Origin: Acetispira formosa (nom. nud.)
GTDB taxonomy: Bacteria; Desulfobacterota; Desulfarculia; Adiutricales; Adiutricaceae
Assembly (NCBI GenBank): GCA_023525915.1
Contig: CP026657.1
Location: 1,240,001-1,304,000, forward strand
DNA length: 64,000 nucleotides
Direction of reading: 5' to 3'
Positions within the stretch are counted from its first letter, which is position 1. Every line of letters starts with the position of its first letter. A model generated the notes under the pieces. The model saw nothing but the letters and a program-made list of their open reading frames with translations, had not been told where the DNA came from and did no database searches. A program made the translations under genes and the position numbers. Of the stretch, positions 15,359 to 25,099 are shown piece by piece.

Positions 15359-16626
15359 TGGCCTTTAAAGGTGAATTCACCCCTCCGGGGGACAAATCCG
15401 TCAGCCACCGTCTGGTTCTGATGTCCATTATCGGTGAGGGCGAAATGCATGTCACCGGGCTCTCTGACTGTGAGGACGTGAAAAGCAGTCTGGCCATTTT
15501 CCGCACTCTCGGCGGGGAGGCCTCCGGCAGCGGCGCCAGGTGGACCCTTAAAGGACTCGGCGGCAAATTCCTCACCAACCCCAGTGAACCCGTTGAGCTG
15601 GACTGCGGCAATTCCGGCACCACCATGCGCCTTCTGAGCGGCATTCTGGCCGGCATCCCCGGCATCTATGTGCTTGACGGCGACAGCCAGCTTCGCCGCC
15701 GCCCCATGGAACGCGTGGCCGATCCTCTCCGCCGCATGGGCGGGCAGGTGGAAACCACCGGCGGCAAACCACCGGTCACCATCACCGGCAGCGCCCTCCA
15801 CGGCATTCAGTATAACAACAACGACGGCAGCGCCCAGTTAAAAAGCGCCGTAATCTTCGCGGCCCTTTCAGCGGAAGGCCCCACCAGGATTTTCGAGCCT
15901 GTGCCCACCCGCGATCACACTGAAAGAATGCTCAGCGCTTTCGGGGCCAAAGTCTGCCTGTGCGGACAGCAGGAGGTCGAGATCAACCCCGGCTATCCGA
16001 CTCTGCCGGAGAGCTTCAATACTCCGGCCGATCCCTCCGCCGCCGCCTTTTTCCTGACCGGCGCGGCCATCATCCCCGGCAGCCTGGTGACGGCCAACAA
16101 CATCCTTCTCTCCGGCGGACGCATTGGTTACCTGAAGGTGCTGGACCGCATGGGGGCCTCCATCGCCATCAACATGGAGCAGGAGAAACCTGAACCCAGC
16201 GGCACAGTCACCATTGAATACAAAGGAAGGCTTACGGCCACCGAAGTGGAGGCGGAGGAAGTGCCGTCCCTTATTGATGAAGTGCCCATACTGGCCCTGG
16301 CCGCGGCGCGGGCCGAGGGGGTGAGCGTTTTCCGGCAGGTGCGGGAACTGCGCCTGAAGGAAACTGACCGCCTGACGGCCATCAAGCACCAGCTCGGGGC
16401 GCTCGGCGTGCGGGTCTGGGTGGAAAACGACGATCTGTTCATTGAGGGCACGGATTCCTTCATCATGCCTGAAACTCTGGATTCCAGCCATGATCACCGC
16501 ATGGCCATGGCCATTTACATTGCCCTGGCCCTGGCCGGAAAAAGTGTTCCCGTGATCGGCGATGAATCCATAGCCATATCCTATCCCGGCTTCAAGGAGG
16601 ATCTGGCCAGACTGACCTCCGCATGA
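15358..16626 (+). CDS. aroA: 3-phosphoshikimate 1-carboxyvinyltransferase (EPSP synthase)
   Basis: AroA joins shikimate 3-phosphate and phosphoenolpyruvate in the sixth step of the chorismate pathway. The 422-residue protein shows PGDKSVSHRLVLMSI, the LDCGNSGTTMRLLSG phosphoenolpyruvate-binding loop, RRRPMERVADPLRRMG, VRELRLKETDRLTAI and SHDHRMAMA, all in order. GAAGGAGG precedes the start within the end of terC. The stop overlaps the next start (ATGA). The following frame is a defective AroE, so this operon alone does not supply the shikimate that AroA and a kinase need. Confidence 0.96.
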   Translation: MAFKGEFTPPGDKSVSHRLVLMSIIGEGEMHVTGLSDCEDVKSSLAIFRTLGGEASGSGARWTLKGLGGKFLTNPSEPVELDCGNSGTTMRLLSGILAGIPGIYVLDGDSQLRRRPMERVADPLRRMGGQVETTGGKPPVTITGSALHGIQYNNNDGSAQLKSAVIFAALSAEGPTRIFEPVPTRDHTERMLSAFGAKVCLCGQQEVEINPGYPTLPESFNTPADPSAAAFFLTGAAIIPGSLVTANNILLSGGRIGYLKVLDRMGASIAINMEQEKPEPSGTVTIEYKGRLTATEVEAEEVPSLIDEVPILALAAARAEGVSVFRQVRELRLKETDRLTAIKHQLGALGVRVWVENDDLFIEGTDSFIMPETLDSSHDHRMAMAIYIALALAGKSVPVIGDESIAISYPGFKEDLARLTSA

Positions 16627-17075
16627 TTTACCTGGGCCTTATCAGTGACGAAAGCGCCGCGGTTTCGCCCCTTCCGCAGATACATGAGGCCGCCTTGAGG
16701 GCGGCCTCTCTCGCGGGGACATATCTGGCTTTCGAAGTGGACCCGGCCCAGGTGGGTGAGGCTGTGCGCGGTCTGGACGCTCTCGGTTTTCGCGGCGTGA
16801 ATGTCGGAGAACCTTATCAAAGAGCTGTGGTTCCCCATCTGGCCGGTTTGAGCGATGAAGCCATGCGTCTGGGCGCGGCGGACACGCTGGTGAAAGGGGC
16901 CGGGGGTCTGTGGGGCTACCACACCGGGGCGGCCGGAGCGGCGGCGGCTCAACCGGATGACGGAGGCCGGTCCGAGCTATCGGCCAGGGCCGCCCTGTCG
17001 TTCGAGCTTTGGACCGGCATAAAGCTGCCGCCCCAGATTTTTCTGACCGCCCTGAAATCCGGGGCGGGACTCTGA
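16623..17075 (+). CDS. Truncated, catalytically dead shikimate dehydrogenase-like protein
   Basis: This 150-residue frame is an AroE from which the middle is missing. Residues 1-105 match the substrate-binding domain (TYLAFEV, GFRGVNVGEPYQRAVVPHL, LWGYHT) and residues 122-145 match the C-terminal helix (AALSFELWTGIKLPP), but the whole NADP-binding Rossmann domain between them is absent. Key residues are changed: the catalytic Lys of NVTxPxK is Gln66, the Asn of GAxNT is Asp87, the catalytic Asp of GxNTD is Gly102, and the SxS substrate motif is AxS. It cannot be a normal dehydrogenase. The frame remains open, overlaps aroA by four bases and sits 12 bases before aroB. It may be a pseudoenzyme, perhaps regulatory, or a gene in decay. 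Confidence 0.8.
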   Translation: MIYLGLISDESAAVSPLPQIHEAALRAASLAGTYLAFEVDPAQVGEAVRGLDALGFRGVNVGEPYQRAVVPHLAGLSDEAMRLGAADTLVKGAGGLWGYHTGAAGAAAAQPDDGGRSELSARAALSFELWTGIKLPPQIFLTALKSGAGL

Positions 17076-17087
17076 AGGATATTGTTT

Positions 17088-18149
17088 ATGGAAAATTCCC
17101 CCGTAACCCTGGAAGCCGAGGGCCATATCTGCCTCATTGAGACCGTGCGCGAAGATCTGCCCGCGCGTCTGGCCGCCTTGACGAAGCCCCGCCGGGGACT
17201 TATTCTTCTTGATCATGCTTTCAGGCATGAAGCTGAATTATTCGCGCGTAATTTTCCTGATTTCAAAGTTATCTTCGCCAGGCACCGGGGCGAAGAGGCC
17301 AAAACCATTGAAGAAACGCAAGCTATTTTTGAGGCGCTGGCCGAAGGTAAGTATTCGCGTGACGACTGGTTCATTGTGCGCGGCGGCGGCAGCCTTACCG
17401 ACATGGGGGCTTTCTGCGCCGGGCTTTATAAGCGGGGCATGAACCTGATTCTAGTGCCCACCACCCTTTTGGGCGCGGTGGACGCGGCCGTGGGCGGCAA
17501 GACAGCCATTAACTTTTACGGGGCCAAAAATCAGATCGGCCATTTTTATCTGCCTGCCCATGTGCTGGTCGATTTGCCCTCATTCAGAACTTTACCGGCG
17601 GAGCGGCTGAGTGAGGGGCTGGTGGAGGCTTACAAGACCGGCCTTCTGTTCGACGCTGAACTGGCCCGATTGGCCGAAGAGGAAACCGATTCGCTTTTAG
17701 CGGGCGACCAGAGGCTTCTGGCCGAAGTGGCCGGACGGTCATACGCGGCCAAAGCCGCCCTGGTGGCCGGAGATTTCCGTGAGGAAAAGGGTGTGCGCGA
17801 CGTTTTGAATCTGGGGCACACCTATGGGCATGTGGCCGAGAGTTTTTACGCGCCGGAATTGAGCCACGGACGGGCCGTGGCCATAGGCCTGGCTGTGGCG
17901 GCCGAGCTTTCCCGCCCGGCTCTGGGCGCGGCCAAGGCGGACCGCATCATTGAAACGGCGGCCCGGCTGGGCGGCCCCTGGCCGGAATTGCCGCCGGATG
18001 AGGACGCCCGCCGCCTGTTGATGACGGATAAAAAAATCAGGGGGGGCCGACTGCGTTTCATCCTTCTGGATGATTTTGAAAAGCCGGTGCTGAAGGAAAT
18101 TGAAGCGGACGAGATTTTGGACGCGGCCCGGCGGGTCATACGGAACTGA
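17088..18149 (+). CDS. aroB: 3-dehydroquinate synthase
   Basis: AroB makes 3-dehydroquinate from DAHP using NAD and a divalent metal. Landmarks in the 353-residue protein are RGGGSLTDMGAF (NAD loop), the signature VPTTLLGAVDAAVGGKTAINF with GAKNQIG, LSEGLVEAYKTG, NLGHTYGHVAE and LSHGRAVAIG, which carry the metal ligands Glu and His. An in-frame TTG lies at 17082, but ATG 17088 is better spaced from AAGGA. Gene order terC-aroA-aroE remnant-aroB is tight. The composite repeat then separates it from aroC. Confidence 0.95.
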   Translation: MENSPVTLEAEGHICLIETVREDLPARLAALTKPRRGLILLDHAFRHEAELFARNFPDFKVIFARHRGEEAKTIEETQAIFEALAEGKYSRDDWFIVRGGGSLTDMGAFCAGLYKRGMNLILVPTTLLGAVDAAVGGKTAINFYGAKNQIGHFYLPAHVLVDLPSFRTLPAERLSEGLVEAYKTGLLFDAELARLAEEETDSLLAGDQRLLAEVAGRSYAAKAALVAGDFREEKGVRDVLNLGHTYGHVAESFYAPELSHGRAVAIGLAVAAELSRPALGAAKADRIIETAARLGGPWPELPPDEDARRLLMTDKKIRGGRLRFILLDDFEKPVLKEIEADEILDAARRVIRN

Positions 18150-18189
18150 CGGGGATAGTATCGTGTATCGCTTGAAGTTTCGTGGGCAG

Positions 18190-18420
18190 CGGGTGACCGC
18201 CGCCGGGAGAAATGTTTTTTGCGATGGTCCCGTTCCGGGGGTCTTTAGTCACGGGACCATCGCAAAAACATTTCTCCCGGCGGCTGCCTGGTCAGCGTCC
18301 CCAGGGCTGGAAAGTGTGCCTGGCTGAGTAGCAGCCGGAAGCCGGAAGTTTTGTCCCGTCTCCGTGACTAAAGACCCCCGGAACGGAGACGGGACAAAAC
18401 TTCCGGCTTCCGGCGGGTTA
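18190..18420 (-). repeat. Composite palindromic element, copy 2 (reverse orientation)
   Basis: The element is inverted relative to the other copies. In plus-strand order it holds a type I hairpin (18199-18284, loop TTCCGGGGGTCTTTAGTCA), the reversed spacer, and a type II hairpin (18334-18414, loop TGACTAAAGACCCCCGGAA). The two loops are exact complements. The inner stem of the first hairpin reads GATGGTCCC/GGGACCATC instead of the usual CCCGGCTCC/GGAGCCGGG, so several base pairs changed on both sides. It separates aroB from aroC and may end the aroB transcript. Confidence 0.9.
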
Positions 18421-18459
18421 TAGGAATTATCGAAATTTAAACGTTACACGGTGCTGGAT

Positions 18460-19512
18460 ATGTCGAACACTTTTGGGCACAATTTTCGCGTCACCACTTT
18501 TGGCGAATCCCACGGACCCGGTCTGGGCGTGATCATCGACGGCGTTCCGGCCGGGATGAAAATCTTACTCAGCGATATCCAGCATGACCTGGAGCGCCGC
18601 CGTCCGGGCAGTTCCGTTTATGGCACCAAACGAAACGAGCCCGACCAGATAGAAATTTTAAGCGGCCTGACCGGTGAGCACCGCACCAACGGAGCCCCCC
18701 TGGCCATGCTGGTGCGCAACACTAATGCCAGAAGCGGCGATTATGACGATGTCGCCAAAAAGTTCCGTCCCGGCCATGCCGATTGGACTTATTATATGAA
18801 ATACGGCATATGTCCCCAGCCCGGCGGCGGCCGCTCCAGCGGGCGCGAAACGGTCTCCCGGGTGGCGGCCGGGGCGGTGGCCCGCCTGCTTCTGAAGCCG
18901 CTGGGCGTGAGGGCTGAGGCCTACGCCGTGGCCGTGGGCCGCATCAAAGCGGAAAATATTGATCCTGAATTTGCCGAGCGCGATCCTCTTCGCTTTGCCG
19001 ACCCGGAGCTGGCCTCCGAAGCCCATAAGGAAGTTGAAGAGGCCATCAGCGCGGGCGATTCAGTGGGGGCGGTCATTGAGCTTCGCGTCAGCGGTATTCC
19101 GGCCGGTTGGGGCGAGCCGGTCTTTGGTAAACTGGAATCACATCTCGGCGCGGCCCTCTTCTCCATCGGGGCCGTGCGGGCCGTGGAGTTCGGCGACGGT
19201 CTGGCCGTGGCCGCCATGCGCGGCTCCCAGGCCAACGACCCCATCGGTGAGGACGGCCCGGTCAGCAACCGTCACGGCGGCATCCTGGGCGGGGTCTCAA
19301 CGGGTCTGCCGCTGGTGGTCCGCCTTTACGTCAAGCCCACGCCCTCCATTTCAGTGGAGCAGCGCAGCATCACCCTGGACGGACAGCCCACCGTCATTTC
19401 CACCGGAGGCCGCCACGATCCCTGTCTGGCCCCGCGCCTGGCTCCGGTGGCCGAGGCCATGGCCCTGATTTGCCTGGCCGATTTTCACCTTTCGCCGCCG
19501 TCCGCTGTTTGA
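18460..19512 (+). CDS. aroC: Chorismate synthase
   Basis: AroC removes phosphate from EPSP to give chorismate and needs reduced FMN. The 350-residue protein begins with the canonical [19 protein letters not shown] and shows [35 protein letters not shown] and [18 protein letters not shown] at 18451 is in frame, but ATG 18460 gives the conserved N-terminus. No strong ribosome-binding site is visible. It follows composite repeat copy 2, so it may have its own promoter between 18421 and 18459. uvrA begins 52 bases after its stop. Confidence 0.96.
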   Translation: MSNTFGHNFRVTTFGESHGPGLGVIIDGVPAGMKILLSDIQHDLERRRPGSSVYGTKRNEPDQIEILSGLTGEHRTNGAPLAMLVRNTNARSGDYDDVAKKFRPGHADWTYYMKYGICPQPGGGRSSGRETVSRVAAGAVARLLLKPLGVRAEAYAVAVGRIKAENIDPEFAERDPLRFADPELASEAHKEVEEAISAGDSVGAVIELRVSGIPAGWGEPVFGKLESHLGAALFSIGAVRAVEFGDGLAVAAMRGSQANDPIGEDGPVSNRHGGILGGVSTGLPLVVRLYVKPTPSISVEQRSITLDGQPTVISTGGRHDPCLAPRLAPVAEAMALICLADFHLSPPSAV

Positions 19513-19564
19513 GCGGTTTGGCCGGTTTTCATCATTCATCATTTCCATATATGCAGGTATTGTT

Positions 19565-22450
19565 TTGACTACGAATACAATTATAGTCCGGGGTGCCCGG
19601 GAACATAATCTAAAAAATATCGATGTCGACATCCCCCGCGACAAGCTTACCGTCATCACGGGCCTGTCCGGCTCCGGCAAATCTTCTCTGGCGTTCGATA
19701 CTCTTTACGCCGAGGGCCAGCGACGCTATGTCGAGTCGCTGTCGGCCTATGCCCGCCAGTTTCTGGAACAGATGGACAAGCCCGACGTGGACCTCATCGA
19801 GGGACTGTCCCCGGCTATTTCCATTGAGCAGAAAACCACCAGCAAGAACCCCCGCTCCACAGTCGGGACAGTCACCGAGATACACGACTATCTGCGGCTT
19901 CTGTTTGCCAGGGTCGGCATTCCCCACTGCCACAAATGCGGCCGCCCCATCAAAGCCCAGACAGTGGTGGAGATTGTCGACCGCCTGATGGAGCTGCCCG
20001 CCGGAACCAAGCTGATTCTTCTGGCCCCGGTGATCGGCGCGCGCAAAGGCGAGCATGCCAAGCTGTTTGAAAAGCTGCGCAAGAGCGGTTTTGCCCGCGT
20101 GCGGGTGGGCGGTGAAATCCGCGATCTGGGTGAAGAAATCACTCTGGACAAAAAAAAGAAGCACAGCATCGAAGTGGTGGTTGACCGCCTGGTGATGAAG
20201 GAAGGGCTGACCAAACGCCTCACTGAATCGGTGGAGCTGGCCCTCTCCACTTCCGAGGGCACCATGGTGGTGGAACTGCCCGACCAGAAGGAAGAACTGT
20301 TCTTTTCGGAAAAATTCGCCTGCGATTATTGCGGCATATCCTTTCCCGAATTGTCGCCGCAGTTGTTCTCGTTCAACAGCCCCCAGGGGGCCTGTCCCCA
20401 GTGCGACGGTTTGGGGGCCAATGTTTTTTTCGATCCAGATCTGGTGATTCCCAATCCCGATCTTTCCCTGCGCGAGGGCGCGGTGGCCCCCTGGTCCAAA
20501 TCCAGCGGCGGCTATTACCATACCCAGCTGGAGGCCTTGGCCGATCACTATAAATTTGATTTTTACGCGCCCTGGCACACTCTCCCGGAAAAAGTGCGCA
20601 AAGTAATTCTCTATGGCAGCGGCAAAGATCAGATTGAATTCTTTTTTGAGCGCGATGACCGCCGTCATTATTATAAACGCGCCTTTGAAGGCGTGCTGCC
20701 TCATCTGGAACGCCGCCACCGCGAGACCGACTCTCAGGGCATTCGTGAGGAGTTGGAGCAATACATGAGCCACCGCCCCTGCCCGGCCTGCGAAGGCGGC
20801 CGTCTGCGGCCGGAGGCCCTGGCCGTAGAGGTGGCGGGGCACACCATCCGCGAAGTCTCGGAACTGCCGGTAGGCAAAGCCCTGGCTTTTTTCAACAGCA
20901 TGGAGCTGACGCCCAAAGAGGCTGAAATTGGTGAGCGGATCATCAAGGAAATCAAGGAACGTCTGTCTTTCCTCAACGACGTCGGCTTAGGTTATCTAAA
21001 CCTCAGCCGGGCTTCGGCCACCCTCTCAGGCGGCGAGAGCCAGCGCATTCGTCTGGCCACCCAGATTGGGTCACGGCTGGTGGGGGTCATGTATATTCTT
21101 GATGAACCCTCAATCGGCCTTCACCAGCGGGACAATGAAAAGCTTCTGGCCACACTGAAGAAAATGCGCGATCTTGGCAACACCGTGCTGGTGGTGGAGC
21201 ACGATGCTGAAACCATAATCGAGGCCGACCATGTGCTGGATCTCGGCCCTGGAGCGGGCGTTCACGGCGGCGAACTGATTTTCTCCGGCACGCCCGCACA
21301 GTTATTGAAGGATAAAAGCTCTCTCACGGGCCAGTATCTGTCCGGCCGCCGGGCCATTGAGGTGCCGGAGCGCCGCCGCGCCTTTGACCGCGGTTCCATC
21401 GTGGTGCACGGCGCGCGCAGCCACAATCTGAAGGACATCACCGTGGATTTCCCGGTGGGCGTGTTCACCTGCGTGACGGGCGTGTCCGGCAGCGGCAAGT
21501 CAACTCTGGTGTTGGAAACGCTCTATAAGGCTCTGGCCCAGAAACTCTATCGCACCCGCCTGAAGAGCGGCGAGGCGGACGACATCACCGGGCTGGATCT
21601 GGTGGACAAGGTCATCGACATTGACCAGAGCCCCATCGGCCGCACGCCGCGTTCCAACCCGGCCACCTACACCGGCATTTTCACTCCCATACGCGATCTT
21701 TTTTCCAGGCTGCCGGAAGCGCGCGCGCGCGGCTACGCGCCCGGCCGTTTTTCCTTCAACGTCAAAGGCGGCCGCTGTGAAAGCTGTCAGGGCGACGGCA
21801 TCATCAAAATTGAAATGCACTTCCTGCCCGACGTTTACGTCAAATGTGAAGCCTGTCAGGGCTTGCGTTACAACCGCGATACGCTGGAGGTCAAGTATAA
21901 CGGCGCCTCCATTGCCGACGTGCTGGATATGACTGTAAGCGCGGCTGTGAAATTCTTTGAGAATGTACCGGCCATTCATGAAAAGCTTCTGACCCTGGAG
22001 GAAGTCGGCTTAGGCTACATCCGTCTGGGTCAGGCCGCCACCACTCTCTCCGGCGGCGAGGCCCAGCGCATCAAGCTCAGCAAGGAGCTCAGCCGCCGGG
22101 CCACCGGCCGCACAGTCTACATTCTGGATGAGCCCACCACGGGTCTCCATTTTGAGGATGTGCGCCGCCTGCTGGAAGTTCTGAAACGGCTGGTGGATCA
22201 GGGCAACACCGTGATCGTCATTGAGCACAACCTTGATGTGATCAAGTGTGCGGACTATGTGATCGACCTTGGCCCGGAAGGGGGCGACGGCGGCGGCGCC
22301 ATTGTGGCCACCGGTACGCCTGAAGAAGTGGCCAAAGTCAAAGGCTCGCACACCGGACGTTTCCTGACCAGGGAAATGACGCGTTTCGCCGGACCGGCGG
22401 GCATTGCCGCCAAGCCGAAGACCGGCGGGAAGAACGGTAAGAAAAAATGA
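19565..22450 (+). CDS. uvrA: Excinuclease ABC subunit A
   Basis: UvrA is the damage-recognition ATPase of nucleotide excision repair. The 961-residue protein has two ABC ATPase modules: Walker [10 protein letters not shown] near residue 35 and GVSGSGKST in the second half, ABC signatures [12 protein letters not shown] and [12 protein letters not shown], and two cysteine clusters for zinc (CHKCG..., CDYCGISF with CPQCDG, and CESCQGDG with CEACQG). Length is normal. Translation appears to start at TTG 19565, the only start that keeps [22 protein letters not shown]. Its end overlaps the next gene (ATGA). Confidence 0.97.
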   Translation: MTTNTIIVRGAREHNLKNIDVDIPRDKLTVITGLSGSGKSSLAFDTLYAEGQRRYVESLSAYARQFLEQMDKPDVDLIEGLSPAISIEQKTTSKNPRSTVGTVTEIHDYLRLLFARVGIPHCHKCGRPIKAQTVVEIVDRLMELPAGTKLILLAPVIGARKGEHAKLFEKLRKSGFARVRVGGEIRDLGEEITLDKKKKHSIEVVVDRLVMKEGLTKRLTESVELALSTSEGTMVVELPDQKEELFFSEKFACDYCGISFPELSPQLFSFNSPQGACPQCDGLGANVFFDPDLVIPNPDLSLREGAVAPWSKSSGGYYHTQLEALADHYKFDFYAPWHTLPEKVRKVILYGSGKDQIEFFFERDDRRHYYKRAFEGVLPHLERRHRETDSQGIREELEQYMSHRPCPACEGGRLRPEALAVEVAGHTIREVSELPVGKALAFFNSMELTPKEAEIGERIIKEIKERLSFLNDVGLGYLNLSRASATLSGGESQRIRLATQIGSRLVGVMYILDEPSIGLHQRDNEKLLATLKKMRDLGNTVLVVEHDAETIIEADHVLDLGPGAGVHGGELIFSGTPAQLLKDKSSLTGQYLSGRRAIEVPERRRAFDRGSIVVHGARSHNLKDITVDFPVGVFTCVTGVSGSGKSTLVLETLYKALAQKLYRTRLKSGEADDITGLDLVDKVIDIDQSPIGRTPRSNPATYTGIFTPIRDLFSRLPEARARGYAPGRFSFNVKGGRCESCQGDGIIKIEMHFLPDVYVKCEACQGLRYNRDTLEVKYNGASIADVLDMTVSAAVKFFENVPAIHEKLLTLEEVGLGYIRLGQAATTLSGGEAQRIKLSKELSRRATGRTVYILDEPTTGLHFEDVRRLLEVLKRLVDQGNTVIVIEHNLDVIKCADYVIDLGPEGGDGGGAIVATGTPEEVAKVKGSHTGRFLTREMTRFAGPAGIAAKPKTGGKNGKKK

Positions 22451-23031
22451 GTGATCTGAACGACAAGGCCAGAATTGTGGATTTCCTTTATGAAGCCATG
22501 ATGCTCAAGCGCACGCCGCGCACGGGTTATCAGTTCCTGGGGCATGGACGGGAAAACGTGGCCGAGCACAGCTTCGGAGTCACGGTTCTGGCTTTCACCC
22601 TGGTGCAGATGAATGGTGAAGCCGATTTGGGAAGAACCATGAAACTGGCCCTTTTTCACGATCTGCCGGAAGCCCGCACGGGTGACCTCAACTATATGAA
22701 CAAACGTTATGCCAGTGTCGACGAAGAAAGGGCCATGAACGACGCGGCCGAAGGTTTGCCGTTCGGCCCGGCCTTAAAAGAGCTGTGGGTCGAGTGGAAT
22801 GAGGGCCGGACGCCGGAAGCCCGGCTGGCCCACGACGCCGACCAGTTGGACATGGTGCTGGAACTGCGCCGTCTTCACACTCTGGGCAGTGAACAGGCTG
22901 AGGATTGGCTTTTTTACGCCCACAAACGCCTGAGGACTGATGAGGGGAAAGCTTTGTTCGATGAAATAATGAAGACTGATCCCAGCCGTTGGTGGTTTGA
23001 AAAGCGTGAGGATTACTGGGTGAGAAAGTGA
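22447..23031 (+). CDS. HD-domain nucleotidase, YfbR/HDDC2-like
   Basis: This 194-residue protein has the HD metal-binding set of the YfbR/HDDC2 5'-deoxynucleotidase group: His in [14 protein letters not shown], the His-Asp pair in [14 protein letters not shown], and Asp in [14 protein letters not shown]. Such enzymes remove phosphate from deoxynucleoside monophosphates. It overlaps uvrA by four bases and the next gene by four bases, so the three are co-translated. With the dGTPase-like protein at 235-1347 it is the second nucleotide-trimming HD enzyme in the window. Confidence 0.8.
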   Translation: MSDLNDKARIVDFLYEAMMLKRTPRTGYQFLGHGRENVAEHSFGVTVLAFTLVQMNGEADLGRTMKLALFHDLPEARTGDLNYMNKRYASVDEERAMNDAAEGLPFGPALKELWVEWNEGRTPEARLAHDADQLDMVLELRRLHTLGSEQAEDWLFYAHKRLRTDEGKALFDEIMKTDPSRWWFEKREDYWVRK

Positions 23032-23882
23032 CTGTCCTGCGCCGCGCCCTGATCGATGAAGGCCCCTCTTTCGACCTGAAAGGCGGATTGGGCATTGGGC
23101 TTCTGTGCCTGTTGATCTCGGCCTGGCTGCATCTGGTTTTTTTTATCGGCTGGCAGCATCTGGACGGTCAGGCTGTCGACCGTTTCTATTTTCACCTGGA
23201 AAGCGAGGCCCCGGCCATAGAATTGACGCTGGTCATGAATGAACCAGTTGATGAGCCTGATGAAAGCCTGATTATGACTGGGGCGGATTTACCTATGAAT
23301 GGGGTGGATTTGTCCGGGGCCGGGGATGCTTCGGAAGTGGGCGCTATACCGGCGGAGGATGCGGCGGCCGAAGCTGGTGACTTTCTGACCGCTGAAGAGC
23401 TGGAGGCCCTGGCCGCTCTGGAAAGTTTTGTTCAATCAGCCCAGGAACTCGACAGTGGAGATGCAGACCCGGTTGAAGTGCCGGTCGACACTGAACTCAA
23501 TCCTCTGGCCTCTGGTGACGGCGGGGCCGTCAATCCTGATTCCCCATTGAGTGTTGAAGCCGAAGCGCCGGAATTCAAATCTTACTACACCGCAATCAGG
23601 CGGGCCATCAACAAACACTGGGTATTGCCGCCTGAAGCCAGAAATCAGTTCCGTCCCAGCCGGCTGACCTGTGATTTCACCATCGGCCGTGACGGTACGC
23701 TTTTGCGCATTGTGATTATAGAAAGTTCCGGCAGCGCCACCCTGGACCATGCCGGACTGGAAGCGTTGCGGGCGGCCGCGCCATTTCCTCCCTTTACTGA
23801 AGATTTGGCCGCTTTCAGCCAGCTTGATATCAGAATGCAGTTCGATTACCAGGCCAAATATATGAATCGCCCCTCTAAGTAA
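23028..23882 (+). CDS. TonB/TolA-like envelope protein
   Basis: The 284-residue protein has one N-terminal membrane helix (about residues 21-42), a long acidic, proline-poor periplasmic spacer rich in Glu, Asp and Ala, and a C-terminal TonB-type domain (YYTAIRRAINKHWVLPP, then FTIGRDGTLLRIVIIESSGSATLDHAGLEALRAAAPFPPF). TonB and TolA proteins pass inner-membrane energy to the outer membrane. The spacer is acidic rather than the usual Pro/Lys-rich type, and no exbB/exbD or tolQ/tolR pair is adjacent. Translation begins at GTG 23028, overlapping the HD gene. Confidence 0.75.
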   Translation: MTVLRRALIDEGPSFDLKGGLGIGLLCLLISAWLHLVFFIGWQHLDGQAVDRFYFHLESEAPAIELTLVMNEPVDEPDESLIMTGADLPMNGVDLSGAGDASEVGAIPAEDAAAEAGDFLTAEELEALAALESFVQSAQELDSGDADPVEVPVDTELNPLASGDGGAVNPDSPLSVEAEAPEFKSYYTAIRRAINKHWVLPPEARNQFRPSRLTCDFTIGRDGTLLRIVIIESSGSATLDHAGLEALRAAAPFPPFTEDLAAFSQLDIRMQFDYQAKYMNRPSK

Positions 23883-24218
23883 CAGGATCTATAAACAGTA
23901 TGATTCACTGGTTTTTCCTAGGCTTTAATCTCTGAATTCTTACCCAACGCTGCCTGAAGCAGGTGCAATACATCATAAATAACAGACCGCGCAAGTATCT
24001 CATATGGCTCACTTCTCAACAAACCTGCTTTGAGTGAGGGAGCGGGTTTTGCGGCCCGACGGCCATGCCAATCGAGGGCCGGATGGTTTCAGCGTTTCAT
24101 AGACCTGGTGGTCAAAGCCAACGACAAGTGAAGGCAAATCATAATCCACTGTGTCGCGCCACTGGCAAAGACCGCCTTAAAAAAGGGAACTACATACTTT
24201 AAGTGCAATGAACCCATT
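23883..24218. other. Intergenic stretch without a supported gene
   Basis: Only short, weak frames are present, such as one ending LVVKANDK near 24130. None has a ribosome-binding site or a recognisable domain. It could hold decayed DNA, because the repeat elements and gene fragment that follow suggest an unstable spot. Confidence 0.5.
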
Positions 24219-24466
24219 GACCCGCCTGGAGCCGGGGAATGTTTTTTGTCCCGTCTCCGTTCCGGGGGGTCTTTAGTCACGGAGACGGGACAAAAAACAT
24301 TCCCCGGCTCCAGGCTCCCACAGGGGCCAGGCGCACTTTCCAGCCCTGGGGGAAGCCGACCATGTAGCCGCCGGGCGAAATGTTTTTGCCCGGCTCCGGT
24401 GACTAAAGACCCCAGGAACCGGAGCCGGGCAAAAACATTTCGCCCGGCGGCGGTCACTCGCTTTTC
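24219..24466 (+). repeat. Composite palindromic element, copy 3
   Basis: This is a complete copy: a type II hairpin (24225-24314, loop TTCCGGGGGGTCTTTAGTCA), a spacer of about 50 bases, and a type I hairpin (24367-24451, loop TGACTAAAGACCCCAGGAA). The outermost pairs of the first stem are CCTGGAGCC/GGCTCCAGG rather than GCCGGAAGCC/GGCTTCCGGC, another compensated change. The right edge has the family ending CGGTCACTCGC. Confidence 0.9.
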
Positions 24467-24553
24467 CGCAATTGTAACATTAACCATTTATTGGCGTTAA
24501 GTGATTTAATTTGTTATTGAATAATACCATTGCAAGTTGAATATACAGTTCCC

Positions 24554-24739
24554 TTAAAAATCATCACAAGTGCCTCCTGGTTCGCCTTTTTCACCCTGAG
24601 GCCCAATACGTCCAGGACCACCGTTTTCCCCTTTTAAGCAGGTAATAATCCCAGCCAAATCATTGCAATGATTATCACAATTATGTTCCGGCTGGCATGC
24701 TGGGACAGAATTTTCCGCAGCAAAAACAACTGAAAGCGC
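24554..24739 (-). pseudogene. Remnant of a small cysteine-rich, collagen-like protein
   Basis: On the minus strand an open frame of 61 codons runs from just after TGA (24740-24742) to TAA (24554-24556). It encodes VVFAAENS (like the end of a signal peptide), then CQPEHNCDNHC, then Gly-X-Y triplets GENGGPGRIGPQGEKGEP and ends GGTCDDF. No start codon lies in this frame. An ATG with GAGAGG before it (ATGAGCGC, just upstream) is in another frame, so a one-base shift would restore a start. Collagen-like proteins in bacteria are usually surface-exposed. I cannot tell whether this is a decayed gene or a sequencing frameshift. Confidence 0.5.
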
Positions 24740-24905
24740 TCATAGCGGGCCTCTCTTGTTGCGGGCCTGACAGCCCTTGGCTTCAGGCCCTGAATTAATT
24801 CAAAGGCGAAAAACCTTTGGCGGCGCTCAGCAATTGATCGCCTGATTAGAGGGATAGCATCGATATAAAAGCTTCAACGCCCCAACAAATGCCAGGACAA
24901 TTGAC

Positions 24906-25050
24906 TAGAAGTCATTTCATAAATATCTTTTTGCTCCCTGGCGTCGTTGCTCAGCCTTTTTAATGCTCAAAATATGTCGTATATTCCTGCGCTTAAAAAG
25001 CCTTCGCGCCTAGCCAGGAAACAAAAATCTTATTTATGAAATGACTTCTA
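24906..25050. repeat. TIR-bounded miniature element, copy 1
   Basis: The element is 145 bp long and has 20-base perfect terminal inverted repeats (left arm starts TAGAAGTCATTTCATAAA). Inside are CTGGCG..GTTGCTC, TTTTTAATGCTC and TCGCGCCTAGCCAG, all shared with the copy at 37912-38053, whose terminal arms have a different sequence but are also self-complementary. No coding capacity. It resembles a non-autonomous MITE-like element. The flanks show no clear target duplication. Confidence 0.75.
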
Positions 25051-25099
25051 ACCATCAGCCTAAATTTCAATTTTTTTTGCCTCCGCCCGTCGGCCGTAA

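Noticed and set aside
23883..24218. Transposase-like tail ending LVVKANDK near 24130
   Set aside because: Too short to assign, no catalytic motif, and no inverted repeats around it.
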